From contig NZ_CP036525.1 in assembly GCF_007741535.1 (NCBI RefSeq), forward strand, positions 7,006,001 through 7,070,000: a stretch of 64,000 bases of DNA, read 5' to 3'. Both the position numbers and the translations under genes were made by a program. This document shows positions 63,749 through 64,000 of this stretch, piece after piece (within the stretch, counting starts at the first letter, position 1; the number at the start of each line of letters is the position of its first letter). The stretch comes from Rubripirellula lacrimiformis (lineage in GTDB: Bacteria; Planctomycetota; Planctomycetia; Pirellulales; Pirellulaceae). A model generated the notes under the pieces. That model saw nothing but the letters and a program-made list of their open reading frames with translations, searched no databases and had not been told where the DNA came from.

Positions 63749-64000
63749 ATGGGACCGAAAGTACTACTGGTAGACGATTCAGGTGTGATGCGAAAGATTA
63801 TCATGCGAGCACTAAATGCGATTAACGTTTCCGACATTATTGAGGCAGCGGATGGCGAACTGGCACTTGCCGCCTTCAACGCAGGAGCCTTTGATCTTGT
63901 CTTAACGGATTGGAACATGCCCAACATGAGTGGACTAGATTTACTGAAGGCTATTCGCGCCACGGGTTCAAAGGTTCCCGTGATCCTGATTACGACTGAA
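63749..64000 (+). CDS. CheY-like receiver protein, cut by the window edge
   Basis: 84 codons from ATG 63749 after AGGGG. KVLLVDDSGVMRKIIMRALN (Asp pair), LVLTDWNMPNMSGLDLL (phospho-Asp) and VILITTE (Thr) are all present; the Lys strand lies beyond the edge. Typical of single-domain chemotaxis receivers that bind the flagellar switch, fitting fliG nearby. Confidence 0.88.
   Translation, partial: MGPKVLLVDDSGVMRKIIMRALNAINVSDIIEAADGELALAAFNAGAFDLVLTDWNMPNMSGLDLLKAIRATGSKVPVILITTE

Overview
The window looks like a chromosome segment of a marine planctomycete (Pirellulaceae / Rhodopirellula-like). Evidence: two secreted formylglycine-type sulfatases with many other exported proteins, a DUF3500 protein, a DUF1580 protein, dispersed GC-rich palindromic repeats, moderate-to-high GC, and loosely packed genes with long divergent spacers. 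Genus assignment is inference; no rRNA is present.

Layout. 1-3.4 kb: minus-strand operon of an extended SDR (OleD/3-beta-HSD-like), a ketoacyl synthase, an acyl carrier protein and a secreted protein cut by the window edge. 3.5-22.5 kb: mostly core or metabolic genes. These are tRNA-Pro(TGG), two sulfatases, a secreted CBM9-like/amidohydrolase fusion, a metal-type lipoprotein, a cNMP-binding/thioredoxin-reductase-like fusion, the ergothioneine pair egtD-egtB, a DUF3500 protein, an aldose-6-phosphate mutarotase, an EVE protein, a BshC-like protein coupled to a GT2, a Nif3 protein and infC. Two tandem arrays of palindromic REP-like repeats sit at 9.5-10.05 kb and 20.45-21.07 kb.

22,989-40,783: a 17.7-kb integrative element inserted in tRNA-Val(GAC). 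A 48-bp tRNA 3' segment is exactly repeated at both ends. It carries a tyrosine integrase, a DUF1580 protein, two winged-helix primosome-type proteins, a DnaB helicase, an HExxH metallopeptidase, coiled-coil proteins and one 1017-aa tail tape-measure protein. I recognise no terminase, portal, capsid or other tail gene. Both primosome-type genes contain, inside their coding sequence, arrays of similar short GGAA...TTCC half-palindromes at regular spacing. These look like lambda-O-style intragenic origins. This element is the best candidate for something undescribed.

40.8-64 kb: a decayed, IS-rich accessory region. It holds an integrase relic beside attR, an autotransporter, a redoxin, IS4 and RAYT relics, a broken DUF1016 nuclease, and two >99% identical copies of a 1701-bp IS3-family element with 3-bp target duplications. 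One copy splits a secreted-protein gene that can be rejoined in frame. There is also a second IS3-type element, and a zinc-ribbon + IF3-C-like gene with a partial duplicate. Interspersed is a motility/c-di-GMP set: a response regulator, fliG, an HD-GYP phosphodiesterase, a PilZ-like protein and a CheY-like receiver cut by the right edge.
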